Source: CAZTPH01 sp031552655
Lineage (GTDB): Bacteria; Pseudomonadota; Gammaproteobacteria; UBA9339
DNA length: 24,149 bases
Assembly (NCBI GenBank): GCA_031552655.1
Contig: JAVBML010000075.1
Span: 1-24,149 of the forward strand
Reading direction: 5' to 3'
Below are positions 15,047 to 24,068 of the stretch, piece by piece. The notes under the pieces are model-generated. The model had not been told where the DNA came from. It worked only from the letters and a program-made list of their open reading frames with translations, and did no database searches. Position numbers and translations under genes: made by a program. Each line of letters begins with the position of its first letter. Position 1 is the stretch's first letter.

Positions 15047-17173
15047 GTGTTATCCTACAGAAAATTAAGTAAAAAGCTGGACTATATTAGTGATGATAGA
15101 AGATTACAGATCTACCATGCCTATCAACTAGCTCTGGAAGTTCATGCAAGCCAAAAACGCGATAGCGGTGAGAAGTATATTATCCATCCGCTAGCCGTGG
15201 CGCATATGCTAGCGGATATGATGTTGGATCACCAAACCATAATTGCCGCTTTACTCCATGATGTAATTGAGGATACCCAGGTAACCAAGGAAGAGGTTAC
15301 CGTGAAATTTGGTAGCATAGTAGCGGAGTTAGTGGATGGTGTTACTAAATTATCGCGCATCGAAGCTTCCGGTGGCATCGCAGAGCACCAGGCGCGGAAT
15401 TTTCAAAAGATGGTGCTAGCCATGGCACGGGACATTCGGGTAATTATCATTAAGCTCGTTGATCGTTTGCATAATATGCAAACGATCAATTCCCTGGCCC
15501 CCTTTCGCAGGAAACGCATTGCCAAGGAAACTTTGGATATCTATGTTCCCATTGCCCATCGTTTAGGTATGCATGATATCTATGTACAGCTGGAAGATTT
15601 AGCCTTTGCCACTTTATATCCTAGGCGCCATAGAGTTCTTGCAGCGTCGGTGGATAAACTCTATGGGCGTCACCAGCGCATTGTTAAAATATTAAAAAAT
15701 GAGCTAATCTCTGCTTTAGCAAAGCACTCCCTTAAAGACTACGATATTTCAGGCCGCAGAAAACATCTCTATAGTGTGTACAGGAAAATGATTGAACATA
15801 GTCTATCTCTGGTGAATATCATGGATATCTATGGTTTTCGCGTGGTATTACCAACGGTGGATGATTGCTATCGCGCTCTGGGGGTAATTCACAGTATGTA
15901 TAAACCCATTCACGAAAAATTTAAGGATTACATAGCGGCACCTAAATTCAATGGTTACCAATCTCTACATACGGTGCTATTTGGTCCCTACGGTGCTCCC
16001 ATTGAAATTCAAATTCGTACCCAGGAGATGGATCAGATGGCAACCAGTGGCATTGCCTCCCATTGGTCCTATAAAAATGGCGAAGATGCTGTAAATACGG
16101 CGCAACTCATGGCAGAGCATTGGCTTTCCACTATTCTCGAAGTGCAGCGTCATTCGGTAAGTTCCCTAGAGTTCTTTGAAAGTGTAAAAATGGAGCTCTA
16201 TCCCGATAGGGTTTTCATTTTTACCCCCAAGGGAACTATCATGGAACTGCCCCGGGGAGCAACGGCCATAGATTTTGCCTATGCTGTGCACACGGACATT
16301 GGCAATAGTTGCGTAGCGGTGCGCATTAATAGGGTTTTTTCTTCTTTAGCAACTCCCTTGATCAATGGACAAACTGTTTCTATCATCACTGCCAAGGGAG
16401 CTGAGCCTAACCCTAATTGGTTAACCTTTGCCAAAACTGCTAAGGCTAGACATTGCATACGCAATTATTTGCGGGGTAAAAAACGGGACAAATTGATTGC
16501 TCTGGGAAAAAAGCTATTAAATAATGTATTTGCGGAGATCAATTTTGACATTGGCAAAATTCATCGCACAACTTTTACTACGCTCCTAAAAAAATTGCAC
16601 TTGGATGACATTGATAATCTCTATGAAAACATTGGCCTAGGTAATCAACTGGCTATTTTAGTTGCCTATCAGTTAATTAATAACAATGGTGATGGTAGCG
16701 CTCCCGAAAAGACCGCAGCAAAAACTTTGATGATTACCGGATCCCAGGGCATGGCCATTTCCTTTGCCAATTGCTGCTACCCCATTCCCGGGGATCCCAT
16801 TGTTGGCTATCTTAATAATGTTTATGGATTAGATGTACATGTGAGAGATTGTGTGCATTTGCAGAAACTGGAACGTTATCCTGAAAGATATCTAAAAATA
16901 GACTGGGCCGATAATGTGCAGGGAGACTTTCACGTGGTGGTTAACATCGAAGTGGTTAATCGCATAGGAGCTTTGGCTGCCGTTACCCAGGCGATATCTC
17001 GGGCTAATGCTAAAATTGATGGTCTCCACTGTGATGCCAATGATGGTAACTATTCCATGCTAAATGTTAATTTGTTGGTTAGGAACAGGACCCATTTGCA
17101 GAGAGTCAAAAGATATATTAGCAATGTGTCCGCAGTGATTGGGGTAGTACGTAAGCACGTGGAGAAAAGCTAA
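15047..17173 (+). CDS. spoT: Bifunctional (p)ppGpp synthetase/hydrolase SpoT
   Basis: Makes and degrades the alarmone (p)ppGpp in the stringent response. The 708 residues (E. coli 702) show all four domains. The HD hydrolase has HASQKRDSGEKYIIHPLAVA and ALLHDVIEDT (H71, D72), with KLVDRLHNM. The synthetase (about 235-350) has GRRKHLYSVYRKM, MDIYGFRVV, NGYQSLHT and EIQIRTQEMDQMA. TGS starts at VFIFTPKGTIMELPRGATAIDFAYAVHTD. The C-terminal ACT domain contains EVVNRIGALAAVTQAISRAN. Intact HD residues mean hydrolysis is probably active. The synthetase RxKD motif reads KFKD (291-294), a conservative Arg-to-Lys change. GTG is the only start after an in-frame TAA at 15008. recG starts two bases after the stop, so the two are probably coupled. 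Confidence 0.95.
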   Translation: MLSYRKLSKKLDYISDDRRLQIYHAYQLALEVHASQKRDSGEKYIIHPLAVAHMLADMMLDHQTIIAALLHDVIEDTQVTKEEVTVKFGSIVAELVDGVTKLSRIEASGGIAEHQARNFQKMVLAMARDIRVIIIKLVDRLHNMQTINSLAPFRRKRIAKETLDIYVPIAHRLGMHDIYVQLEDLAFATLYPRRHRVLAASVDKLYGRHQRIVKILKNELISALAKHSLKDYDISGRRKHLYSVYRKMIEHSLSLVNIMDIYGFRVVLPTVDDCYRALGVIHSMYKPIHEKFKDYIAAPKFNGYQSLHTVLFGPYGAPIEIQIRTQEMDQMATSGIASHWSYKNGEDAVNTAQLMAEHWLSTILEVQRHSVSSLEFFESVKMELYPDRVFIFTPKGTIMELPRGATAIDFAYAVHTDIGNSCVAVRINRVFSSLATPLINGQTVSIITAKGAEPNPNWLTFAKTAKARHCIRNYLRGKKRDKLIALGKKLLNNVFAEINFDIGKIHRTTFTTLLKKLHLDDIDNLYENIGLGNQLAILVAYQLINNNGDGSAPEKTAAKTLMITGSQGMAISFANCCYPIPGDPIVGYLNNVYGLDVHVRDCVHLQKLERYPERYLKIDWADNVQGDFHVVVNIEVVNRIGALAAVTQAISRANAKIDGLHCDANDGNYSMLNVNLLVRNRTHLQRVKRYISNVSAVIGVVRKHVEKS

Positions 17174-17175
17174 AA

Positions 17176-19254
17176 ATGGTGGCTAGGGGGTTGCATAAAT
17201 TCCAGGGTATTGGACCGAAAACCCTGGAGCGGCTCAGTAAATTAGACATCGTAGATTTGCCCAGCTTACTTTTTCATCTACCTTTGCGCTATGAAGACAG
17301 AACTAAAATTTATCCCCTGGAAGATTTATTTATTGGTTGCCATGCGGCGGTGCTAGGTACCATTGTGGAGAGTAGGATAATTAAACGTGGAAGATCCATA
17401 TTACATTGTACTTTGCACGATGGCCATGGATTTTTGCGAATCAGTTTTTTTAACTTTGCAAAATTTCGCTTGCAATTTAAACTTCGCATTGGTGTGCGTC
17501 TTCAGTGCTATGGTGAAGTACGTTCCCTAGGTAATACCTTGGGCATGGTGCATCCTGAATATAGAATTCTCGGTGCCGATGAAATTCCTTCCATGGCAGA
17601 TACCCTAACCGCTGTCTATCCTACCACGGCTGGATTATCCCAGAGTACATTGCGTAAACTTGTAGCCCAAGCTTTAGTCCAAATTTCCACCAGTGGAGAT
17701 ATGCTAGAGGTTTTACCTGAAGCGTTACTGACGAAGCTTAATTTCAGTAACATAGTGGATGCCTTGATTTTTATCCATCAGCCCCCGTCGGGATTAAGCA
17801 TGGCTGCCGTTTTAGATCGTTGCCATCCCATGCGCCAAAGGTTAATTTTTGAGGAACTGTTGGCAGTGCAAATGAGTATCTTAAAATTACGTTTGGTAGC
17901 TAAAAATCATGAAGCTCATAGCATTCATTGGAGTGATGAATTTTGTGCCCAACTATTTTCCAGCCTACCCTTTGCTCTAACAATGGCGCAGTGCAGAGTG
18001 GTGCAGGAGATCGCGGTGGATCTAAGAAAAAACCAGCCCATGCTAAGATTGGTGCAGGGGGATGTGGGTTGCGGTAAAACCATTATCGCCGCCGTAGCCA
18101 TTGGCCAAGTGGTGCTGAATGGTTACCAGGCGGCCATCATGGTGCCCACGGAGCTATTGGCACGGCAACATTTTAAAAATCTTAGCCATTGGCTAGCTCC
18201 CTTTGGCATTAGAACTGCACTATTGGTTGGAAATACTCTAGGTACCCAGCGAGCTTCCATTCTTAGCGATGTGGAGGATGGTAGTACCCAGGTGATTGTG
18301 GGCACCCATGCTCTATTTCAAAGTCAACTACAGTTTAAAAATTTGACCCTGGTGGTAATAGATGAACAGCAGCGTTTTGGGGTTCATCAAAGATTGCAGT
18401 TTCGTGCCAAGGGAGTAAAGAATGGTTATTTACCTCATCAATTAATTATGACTGCCACCCCCATTCCACGTACCATGGCCATGGCCATTTACGCTGACCT
18501 TGATTATTCCATAGTGGATGAGATGCCTCCGGGGCGAGAGGAGGTAAAAACCTTGGTGATAGAGAATACTCGGCGCTCGGAGGTTATTGAACGTGTGCGT
18601 AGCAATTGTCGCCTGGGAAAACAAGTGTACTGGGTATGTCCTCTGATTATGGAGTCCGAAAGTTTACAGTGTCAGGCGGCAGAGACGCTAGCTCGGGAAC
18701 TACGATTGCTTCTTCCGGAGTTGAATTTAGCGCTTATCCATGGGCGTTTGGTGGCGGAACAGCGGGAGCTAATTATGGCAAAATTTTTGCAGGGGGAGGT
18801 TGATTTATTGGTGGCAACCACGGTCATTGAGGTGGGGGTAGATGTCGCCAATGCTAATTTGATGATCATTGAAAACGCCGAGCGCCTTGGATTAGTGCAG
18901 TTGCATCAATTACGCGGCAGAGTGGGCAGAGGTAATGACCGGAGTTATTGCATTCTCATGTATCAATCCCCCTTGTCCTCATTGGCAAAGCAGCGACTAT
19001 TACTTATGCGGGAGCAGAGTAATGGATTTATTTTAGCGCAGAAGGATTTGGAGATGCGTGGCGCCGGTGAAATTTTAGGTACTAAGCAGAGTGGCGCCTG
19101 GGAATTGAAAATAGCCAATCTATTTTTAGATCAGGGATTAATTTCCATGGTGCAAGAGATTGCCCTGGAACTGCTAAGACATTATTCCACCAGCGCTACT
19201 ACCATTATGAATCGATGGCTGGGTTCCCGAGGAGATTATGGAGATGTTAGTTAG
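17176..19254 (+). CDS. recG: ATP-dependent DNA helicase RecG
   Basis: Reverses stalled replication forks and branch-migrates Holliday junctions. The 692 residues (E. coli 693) begin with the wedge domain (KFQGIGPKTLERLSKL, LLFHLPLRYEDRT), an OB-fold that grips branched DNA. The helicase core follows: Walker A GDVGCGKT (residues 295-302; Cys replaces the usual Ser), VPTELLARQHF, motif II DEQQRFGVHQR (D396; most RecG have DEQH), MTATPIPRT, TTVIEVGVDV and QLRGRVGRG. The end keeps KDLEMRGAGEILGTKQSG. The ATG lies two bases after the spoT stop with GGAG 11 bases upstream, so translation is probably coupled. It converges with htpX across 19 bases. Confidence 0.97.
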   Translation: MVARGLHKFQGIGPKTLERLSKLDIVDLPSLLFHLPLRYEDRTKIYPLEDLFIGCHAAVLGTIVESRIIKRGRSILHCTLHDGHGFLRISFFNFAKFRLQFKLRIGVRLQCYGEVRSLGNTLGMVHPEYRILGADEIPSMADTLTAVYPTTAGLSQSTLRKLVAQALVQISTSGDMLEVLPEALLTKLNFSNIVDALIFIHQPPSGLSMAAVLDRCHPMRQRLIFEELLAVQMSILKLRLVAKNHEAHSIHWSDEFCAQLFSSLPFALTMAQCRVVQEIAVDLRKNQPMLRLVQGDVGCGKTIIAAVAIGQVVLNGYQAAIMVPTELLARQHFKNLSHWLAPFGIRTALLVGNTLGTQRASILSDVEDGSTQVIVGTHALFQSQLQFKNLTLVVIDEQQRFGVHQRLQFRAKGVKNGYLPHQLIMTATPIPRTMAMAIYADLDYSIVDEMPPGREEVKTLVIENTRRSEVIERVRSNCRLGKQVYWVCPLIMESESLQCQAAETLARELRLLLPELNLALIHGRLVAEQRELIMAKFLQGEVDLLVATTVIEVGVDVANANLMIIENAERLGLVQLHQLRGRVGRGNDRSYCILMYQSPLSSLAKQRLLLMREQSNGFILAQKDLEMRGAGEILGTKQSGAWELKIANLFLDQGLISMVQEIALELLRHYSTSATTIMNRWLGSRGDYGDVS

Positions 19255-19273
19255 TTTTAGTGTCCTAGATCAA

Positions 19274-20311
19274 TTACGGAGATTTCTTGGATACTGTCAC
19301 TCCTAGGGCTTGCAATCTAGCTTCCAGAGAGGGGTGGGTTGAAAATGCATTGGTGATAGCTTGATGCATGGTGATTCCCGCTTGGCGTGGATCAAAAAGA
19401 TAGGCCGCCATGCGCACCTCTTCGTGGGGAGTGTTTTGGTAAACTCCGGCGTAGTATTCTTGATTTTCCTCATGGTCTCGCTTAATTTTTAATAGGGCAT
19501 TAGCTAGCTGCATATTGTCTCGCGTTAATTCTACGGCGCCGGCATCCGCCATAAATTCTCGTCGACGACTTAGGTATAGCATGAGTATCATGGTAGCAAA
19601 AGGAAGCAAAATACGCAGCAACATAACAATTGGCAGCAATGGATTTCCCTGGCTACGTTTTTCTCTATTTTCCTGTCCACTAAAGAGTATAGTGCGAAAT
19701 AATATGTCCAGAATAATTAGGGACAGATTACTTAGCACCGAGGCCATGAGCGTTAATTTGATATCTTGGTGCCTAATGTGGCTTAGTTCATGGGCAATGA
19801 CAGCTTGTAATTCTCCTCGCCCTAGTTTTTGCAATAGACCGCTGGTGATAGCAATTAGGGCTGATTTTTCGCTGTAGCCGCTGGCGAAAGCGTTCATTTG
19901 TTCCGCGGCAATCACATATATTTTTGGTGCATAGCGTAAACCCGCTGCAACGGTAAGTTCCGCCACAATGTTATATAGCTGCTCCTCCTCCGTGGAGTTA
20001 CCATGGGATTTAACTTCATGGTAATTTGATCCCAGAAGAATGATGTGATCATGCAGTGAAAAGGTAGCAAGAATGGAAATAATTGCTAGGGTACCTAGTA
20101 CCAGGGTTGCGTAGGGTATAATTTGCCCCGAGAGCAACAATTGCATGGTTTTTTCAATGGAATACTGAGTGGTAACTTCACCCAGATATAGGTCGACCAT
20201 AAAACCAAGCAGGAGGTAGATTGTGATGAAGGCGCCGATAACAAATTTTGTACGTCTACCATTGATTTTAAGTTGTCTGCGCCAGTCCATCGCAATGCCA
20301 GCGATGCTCAT
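19274..20311 (-). CDS. htpX: M48 family membrane metalloprotease (HtpX-like)
   Basis: Zinc endopeptidase of the inner membrane, linked in other bacteria to quality control of membrane proteins. The zinc site is HELSH (H174, E175, H178), with E252 in REFMAD as third ligand. Hydrophobic segments lie at about 24-42, 66-84, 188-210 and 226-247, matching the HtpX layout; NAFASGYSEKSALIAITSGL before the zinc site is also conserved. The 345 residues exceed E. coli HtpX (293), mainly through a longer C-terminal part after residue 265. The start ATG overlaps the lemA stop in an ATGA, showing translational coupling; M8 (MDWRRQ) is a possible alternative start. The lemA-htpX pairing recurs in many bacteria. 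It could also be named by its broader M48 family. Confidence 0.88.
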   Translation of the reverse strand: MSIAGIAMDWRRQLKINGRRTKFVIGAFITIYLLLGFMVDLYLGEVTTQYSIEKTMQLLLSGQIIPYATLVLGTLAIISILATFSLHDHIILLGSNYHEVKSHGNSTEEEQLYNIVAELTVAAGLRYAPKIYVIAAEQMNAFASGYSEKSALIAITSGLLQKLGRGELQAVIAHELSHIRHQDIKLTLMASVLSNLSLIILDILFRTILFSGQENREKRSQGNPLLPIVMLLRILLPFATMILMLYLSRRREFMADAGAVELTRDNMQLANALLKIKRDHEENQEYYAGVYQNTPHEEVRMAAYLFDPRQAGITMHQAITNAFSTHPSLEARLQALGVTVSKKSP

Positions 20312-20877
20312 AGTTTCACTTGGTAATTTTCCTGAGCTTGGCGTTGATCATCGGTGACTCCCCAGTAGGTAAATTGTTTGAGAAGTTTCTGGGGAAAGCA
20401 GCTAACCATCAGTGACTCCAGTAAAGCTTTGCTGGTGGCGGCATATTGTTCCACACTGTCATTATATGCCTGCTTAGAAAAGGTTAGCTTATTTTCGGTA
20501 TTTACAATCTCTTCCTGAAGTTGAAGGGCATTTTTATCAGCTTTTAGTTCGGGATATTGTTCGAATACTAAATTAATATCGGCGCCAATTTTAGAGATAG
20601 CATCTTCCGCTTTGATGCGGTCACTCTCTTGGCCGCTTGTCTGAGCTTGCTTAGCTTGGGTACGTAGAGCCACCACACTTTTTAGTGCCGTTTGTTCATA
20701 GTCCATGTATTTTTTCACAACTTCGATGAGGGATTCATAGACTTTAAAGCGACGATCCAGTTGTACATCTATTTGATTTTTATTGTTATTGACGGTTTCA
20801 ATCATGCGAATTAGTTTATTGTAAATTGAGATGAGCCAGAGGACACTGGCGCCTATGATTACAAGGAATAGAAACAT
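20308..20877 (-). CDS. lemA: LemA family membrane protein
   Basis: A short cytoplasmic or periplasmic helical-bundle protein anchored by one N-terminal membrane helix (FLFLVIIGASVLWLISIY). The family features follow: YNKLIRMIETVNNNKNQIDVQL, a DRRFKVYESLIEVVKKY segment and long helices to residue 150, ending in the common KLTFSKQAYNDSVEQY block. I start at the ATG at 20877 (189 residues) because it has an ideal GGGAGG ribosome site; the further open frame only offers a TTG inside that site. Its stop overlaps the start of htpX. The exact biochemical role of LemA is not established; pairing with HtpX suggests membrane-protein quality control or envelope stress. Confidence 0.93.
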   Translation of the reverse strand: MFLFLVIIGASVLWLISIYNKLIRMIETVNNNKNQIDVQLDRRFKVYESLIEVVKKYMDYEQTALKSVVALRTQAKQAQTSGQESDRIKAEDAISKIGADINLVFEQYPELKADKNALQLQEEIVNTENKLTFSKQAYNDSVEQYAATSKALLESLMVSCFPQKLLKQFTYWGVTDDQRQAQENYQVKL

Positions 20878-20905
20878 AATGATGCCTCCCAAAGTGGATT
20901 AATTT

Positions 20906-20926
20906 TATCTATAAATATGATAGATA
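20906..20926. promoter_or_regulatory. Inverted repeat upstream of lemA-htpX
   Basis: TATCTAT and ATAGATA form a perfect 7-bp inverted repeat with a 7-base spacer (AAATATG), 29 bases before the lemA start. Its AT-rich sequence overlaps possible -10 hexamers on the minus strand. It could be an operator or a leader hairpin for the lemA-htpX unit. Confidence 0.4.
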
Positions 20927-20957
20927 GTTATTTTTAATTTATTATTAACTAGTTTAG

Positions 20958-21542
20958 CTAAAGCGCTATCTTACTTTCGGTGCCGGCGCGCAGACGATTG
21001 ATATTATCAGTGTGGCGCCAAATCAGCACGGCAGCTATAAATAACGTGGGAAGCAAATATGCCCCATTGCCCGTTAATAGCATCGCCAGCGGAGCAAAGA
21101 GTGCTGATATCAATGCGGCCAGTGAGGAATAGCGGGAAGCGAAGGCAACGGCCAGCCAACAGCCACCAATCAATAGCCCGACTAGGGGTGAAAGAGCAAA
21201 AAAAGCTCCCATGGAAGTGGCTACACCTTTTCCTCCTTGGAAGCCAAAGAACAGAGGAAACACATGCCCCAAAAGAGCAGCGACGGCTACGATACCCGTA
21301 AAAAACGCACTGAGTCCCGCCATCTGGGCCATCAATACGGGTAGTAAACCTTTAAGAAAATCTCCCAAAAGAGTCATGAGGGCAGGAATCTTTCCTCCCA
21401 GACGTAGCACATTGGTAGTGCCGGGATTTTTAGAGCCTTCAATTCTGGGATCCGCTAGACCACATAGTTTACAAACTATGACAGCACTGGATAGGGAGCC
21501 AAGCAGGTAGGCCATGGTGGTAAAGATAATTAAAGATATCAT
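20958..21542 (-). CDS. plsY: Glycerol-3-phosphate acyltransferase PlsY
   Basis: Integral membrane enzyme that transfers an acyl group from acyl phosphate to glycerol 3-phosphate, giving lysophosphatidate, the first step of phospholipid synthesis. The 194 residues contain the three family motifs: EGSKNPGTTNVLR (substrate-binding Ser37 and Asn44), GHVFPLFFGFQGGKGVAT, and WRHTDNINRLRAGTE near the end. Five to seven hydrophobic segments span the chain. GGAG lies upstream of the ATG. It is divergent from orn and precedes lemA-htpX on the same strand with 80 bases between. PlsX, which supplies acyl phosphate, is not in the window. Confidence 0.96.
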   Translation of the reverse strand: MISLIIFTTMAYLLGSLSSAVIVCKLCGLADPRIEGSKNPGTTNVLRLGGKIPALMTLLGDFLKGLLPVLMAQMAGLSAFFTGIVAVAALLGHVFPLFFGFQGGKGVATSMGAFFALSPLVGLLIGGCWLAVAFASRYSSLAALISALFAPLAMLLTGNGAYLLPTLFIAAVLIWRHTDNINRLRAGTESKIAL

Positions 21543-21649
21543 AACTATGCTCCATTAGTTAAAAAATAGTGTAATTTAGAATAGAAAACCATTAAACTAC
21601 GCATCTATATAATTTTACGCTAATTTAGTAACGAAGCAAGTTTTTTACC

Positions 21650-22192
21650 ATGAAATTAAACACAGATAATCTAATTTGGATAGACTTGGAAATGACCGGT
21701 TTGGATCCCCGGCGAGATCGTATTTTAGAGATAGCCACCGTGGTGACGGATGGGAATTTGAATATCCTCGCCGAAGGACCCGTGGTGGCAATTCACCAAA
21801 GTGAGCGGAGATTGCTAGGCATGGATACCTGGTGCACAAAGCAGCATGCATCATCGGGACTTACGGCCAGGGTACAAGCTAGCAAATTTTCTACCCCCGC
21901 GGCGGAGCGCTTAACTTTAGAATTTTTACGCCAATATGTCCCCGAAGGAAAATCCCCCATGTGTGGGAATACTATTTGTCAAGATCGACGCTTTTTATAT
22001 AATTACATGCCGACTTTGGAGAAATATTTTCACTATCGTAATTTGGATGTTAGTGTTTTAAAGATAATTGCTCGCAGTAGATATCCGGAAATAGCTCGTG
22101 GATTTCATAAAAAAACTAGGCACCAGGCGCTCAGTGATATCCACGATTCCATCGAAGAGATGCGCTACTATTTGGCCCATATTTTGGTGTAA
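21650..22192 (+). CDS. orn: Oligoribonuclease
   Basis: 3'-to-5' exonuclease that removes the last di- to pentanucleotide products of RNA decay, including pGpG from cyclic-di-GMP turnover. The 180 residues (E. coli 181) keep all DEDDh catalytic residues at the same positions as E. coli: D12 and E14 (WIDLEMTGLDP), D112 (GNTICQDRRFL), H158 and D163 (HQALSDIHDSIEEM). The ATG has no strong Shine-Dalgarno. It is divergent from plsY across 107 bases and convergent with murA. Confidence 0.97.
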   Translation: MKLNTDNLIWIDLEMTGLDPRRDRILEIATVVTDGNLNILAEGPVVAIHQSERRLLGMDTWCTKQHASSGLTARVQASKFSTPAAERLTLEFLRQYVPEGKSPMCGNTICQDRRFLYNYMPTLEKYFHYRNLDVSVLKIIARSRYPEIARGFHKKTRHQALSDIHDSIEEMRYYLAHILV

Positions 22193-22227
22193 AATATCTA
22201 TGGGAATTATCCTTTATATTAATGAAG

Positions 22228-22287
22228 ACCTCGCCGCTTTCCCCAGGTAGGATCTTTTCACATTTCGTTTGCTGTTTAGGGCGAGGT
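22228..22287. other. Stem-loop between convergent orn and murA
   Basis: ACCTCGCC (22228-22235) and GGCGAGGT (22280-22287) are perfect complements over 8 bp, enclosing 44 bases. The region lies between two gene 3' ends and is more GC-rich than its surroundings. There is no T-run on either side, so it is not a standard terminator. It may be a bidirectional 3' structure or part of a small RNA; it does not fold as a tRNA. Confidence 0.35.
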
Positions 22288-22315
22288 TATTCCGGGAGCT
22301 CGCTATTAACATTGA

Positions 22316-23581
22316 CTATTTAGCAAAATCTCGAAATATACTGGCCCCAAGTTTGGACAATTTTTCCTCGAGGCACTCATAGCCTCGATCTATGTGATAG
22401 ATGCGATCCACCACCGTTTGTCCTTCGGCCATGAGTCCCGCCAGTACTAAACTTGCCGAAGCTCGTAGATCCGTTGCCATGACCTGGGCGCCGATTAATT
22501 TTGATTTGCCAATGATGGTGGCACTATTACCATGGAGGCTAATTTCAGCGCCGAGACGATTTAACTCCTGGATATGCATGAATCTATTTTCGAATATATT
22601 TTCCACCACCGTGGCAGTGCCCTGGGATAGGGAATTCATGGCTAGCAATTGTGCCTGCATATCCGTGGGAAAGCCGGGATAGGGAGAGGTGTAAATATCC
22701 ACAGCTTTGGGCTGCTGACCATGCATATTTAATTCTATCCAGTCTTGGCCTAGGATAATGTCGGCGCCGGCAGCACTGAGTTTTTCCAATGTGGCCGCCA
22801 TGGTATCTGGCCGCACATTTTTTAATTTGATTTTGCCCCGCGTTAGAGCTCCCGCGGCAAGATAAGTTCCTGCTTCTATTCTATCAGGAATTACTCGATA
22901 GCTGCCGCCGTGAAGTTTTGCAACGCCATCTATAGTCAAGGTATCGGTACCTATGCCAGCTATGCGAGCTCCCATGGCGTTGAGAAAATTAGCCAGATCA
23001 CACACTTCCGGCTCCCTGGCGGCGTTGCGGATTATGGAGCGACCCTCCGCTAGAATGGCGGCCATGAGAATATTCTCTGTTCCCGTTACCGTAACCATGT
23101 CAGTTACAATTTCTGCACCGCGTAGTTTTCCCTCGCTGTGTGCTTCCACGTAGCCATTATCCATCTCGATGTGGGCGCCCAGCGCCTCCATGCCTTTAAG
23201 ATGCTGGTCTATGGGCCTAGCTCCGATGGCACAGCCTCCGGGGAGGGATACTCGAGCTTTGCCATATTTTCCCAGCAGAGGTCCCAATGCTAAAACCGAA
23301 GCCCGCATTTTTTTTACGAGTTCATAGGGGGCAATGAAATTATTAATTAGTCGAGGATTGATTTCCACGGCGGAATTATCATGCATGAGAATATCCGCTC
23401 CTAGGATTCCTAGAAGTTCCAATGTTGTGATGACATCGTGGAGATGGGGAACGTTATGAATAATAACCGGTTCATCTAGCAGTAGGGTGGCCATTAAAAT
23501 GGGTAGTGCCGCATTTTTAGCCCCGGATATTTTAATTTCGCCCTCCAGGGATGTGCCACCATTAATTATTAATTTGTCCAT
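22316..23581 (-). CDS. murA: UDP-N-acetylglucosamine 1-carboxyvinyltransferase
   Basis: Transfers enolpyruvate from PEP to UDP-GlcNAc, the first committed step of peptidoglycan synthesis, in the cytoplasm. The 421 residues (E. coli 419) include K22 and N23 (ISGAKNAALP), the active-site loop with Cys117 in LPGGCAIGARPIDQH (the residue fosfomycin modifies, so sensitivity at the target is expected), and YPGFPTDMQAQ with the conserved Asp. The inside-out alpha/beta barrel ends as usual with DLRASASLVLAGLMAEG and HIDRGYE. The ATG has a modest AGAG site. Its presence implies the organism makes peptidoglycan precursors. Confidence 0.98.
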   Translation of the reverse strand: MDKLIINGGTSLEGEIKISGAKNAALPILMATLLLDEPVIIHNVPHLHDVITTLELLGILGADILMHDNSAVEINPRLINNFIAPYELVKKMRASVLALGPLLGKYGKARVSLPGGCAIGARPIDQHLKGMEALGAHIEMDNGYVEAHSEGKLRGAEIVTDMVTVTGTENILMAAILAEGRSIIRNAAREPEVCDLANFLNAMGARIAGIGTDTLTIDGVAKLHGGSYRVIPDRIEAGTYLAAGALTRGKIKLKNVRPDTMAATLEKLSAAGADIILGQDWIELNMHGQQPKAVDIYTSPYPGFPTDMQAQLLAMNSLSQGTATVVENIFENRFMHIQELNRLGAEISLHGNSATIIGKSKLIGAQVMATDLRASASLVLAGLMAEGQTVVDRIYHIDRGYECLEEKLSKLGASIFRDFAK

Positions 23582-23939
23582 GGGTAGCTATCTCTAAAAT
23601 TAAAATTATGAATATGGGGAAAGTGAATCACAAGAGTTGGTCGCAGTCAATGGATGAGAGATGGTACTAGTAGGTATATTTAGGGCTGCAGCAGCGAGAA
23701 ATTTATTCTCGCTGTGGAAGAATATGTAGCTGAAGAATCATTTTTTTGCACATAAACCCCATGGTAAATAGCACGATCTTGCAGGAAAGGAGTTACATTT
23801 TTTACTCTAAACTATCTAGATAACTAGTGTGGTGACTATTGTTGAATAAAAAAATCGAAATCTATGCAAGTCTTATTTTTATCGACTATACCTATACAAG
23901 TACTAAAAGTCATTTTTAATAATCAGGGATAAAAAAAAT
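23582..23939. other. Intergenic region between murA and the secreted-protein remnant
   Basis: No convincing gene in 358 bases. It holds the murA promoter region on the minus strand, a perfect hairpin at 23692-23714 and an AT-rich lead to the start at 23940. A 20-codon frame from 23609 has no ribosome site or family match. Confidence 0.45.
23692..23714. repeat. Perfect 9-bp inverted repeat
   Basis: CAGCGAGAA and TTCTCGCTG flank a five-base loop (ATTTA). No T-run follows on either strand, so it is not a classic terminator. It lies about 110 bases upstream of murA. Candidate roles are an operator, an RNA stem or a remnant of a small mobile element. Confidence 0.5.
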
Positions 23940-24068
23940 ATGAAAAAAACACCTCTATATTTAGCAATTTTAATTTTTGCGGCCAATGGTTGCTTTGCTA
24001 GGGAAAATAATTTTTCCGAGGAGCAATCCGGTGATCTTACCCTATTTTACCGGACACTAAATTGTTAG
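23940..24068 (+). pseudogene. Start of a secreted protein, cut short by an insertion sequence
   Basis: Forty-two codons begin MKKTPLYLAILIFAANGCFA, a clear export signal with possible cleavage after CFA (or a lipid-type Cys at 18). AGGGA lies about 12 bases upstream of the ATG. After RENNFSEEQSGD the frame runs into what appears to be the end of an insertion element and stops at TAG 24066-24068. I read this as a secreted-protein gene interrupted at about codon 33-37. Its original function cannot be told. Confidence 0.55.
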
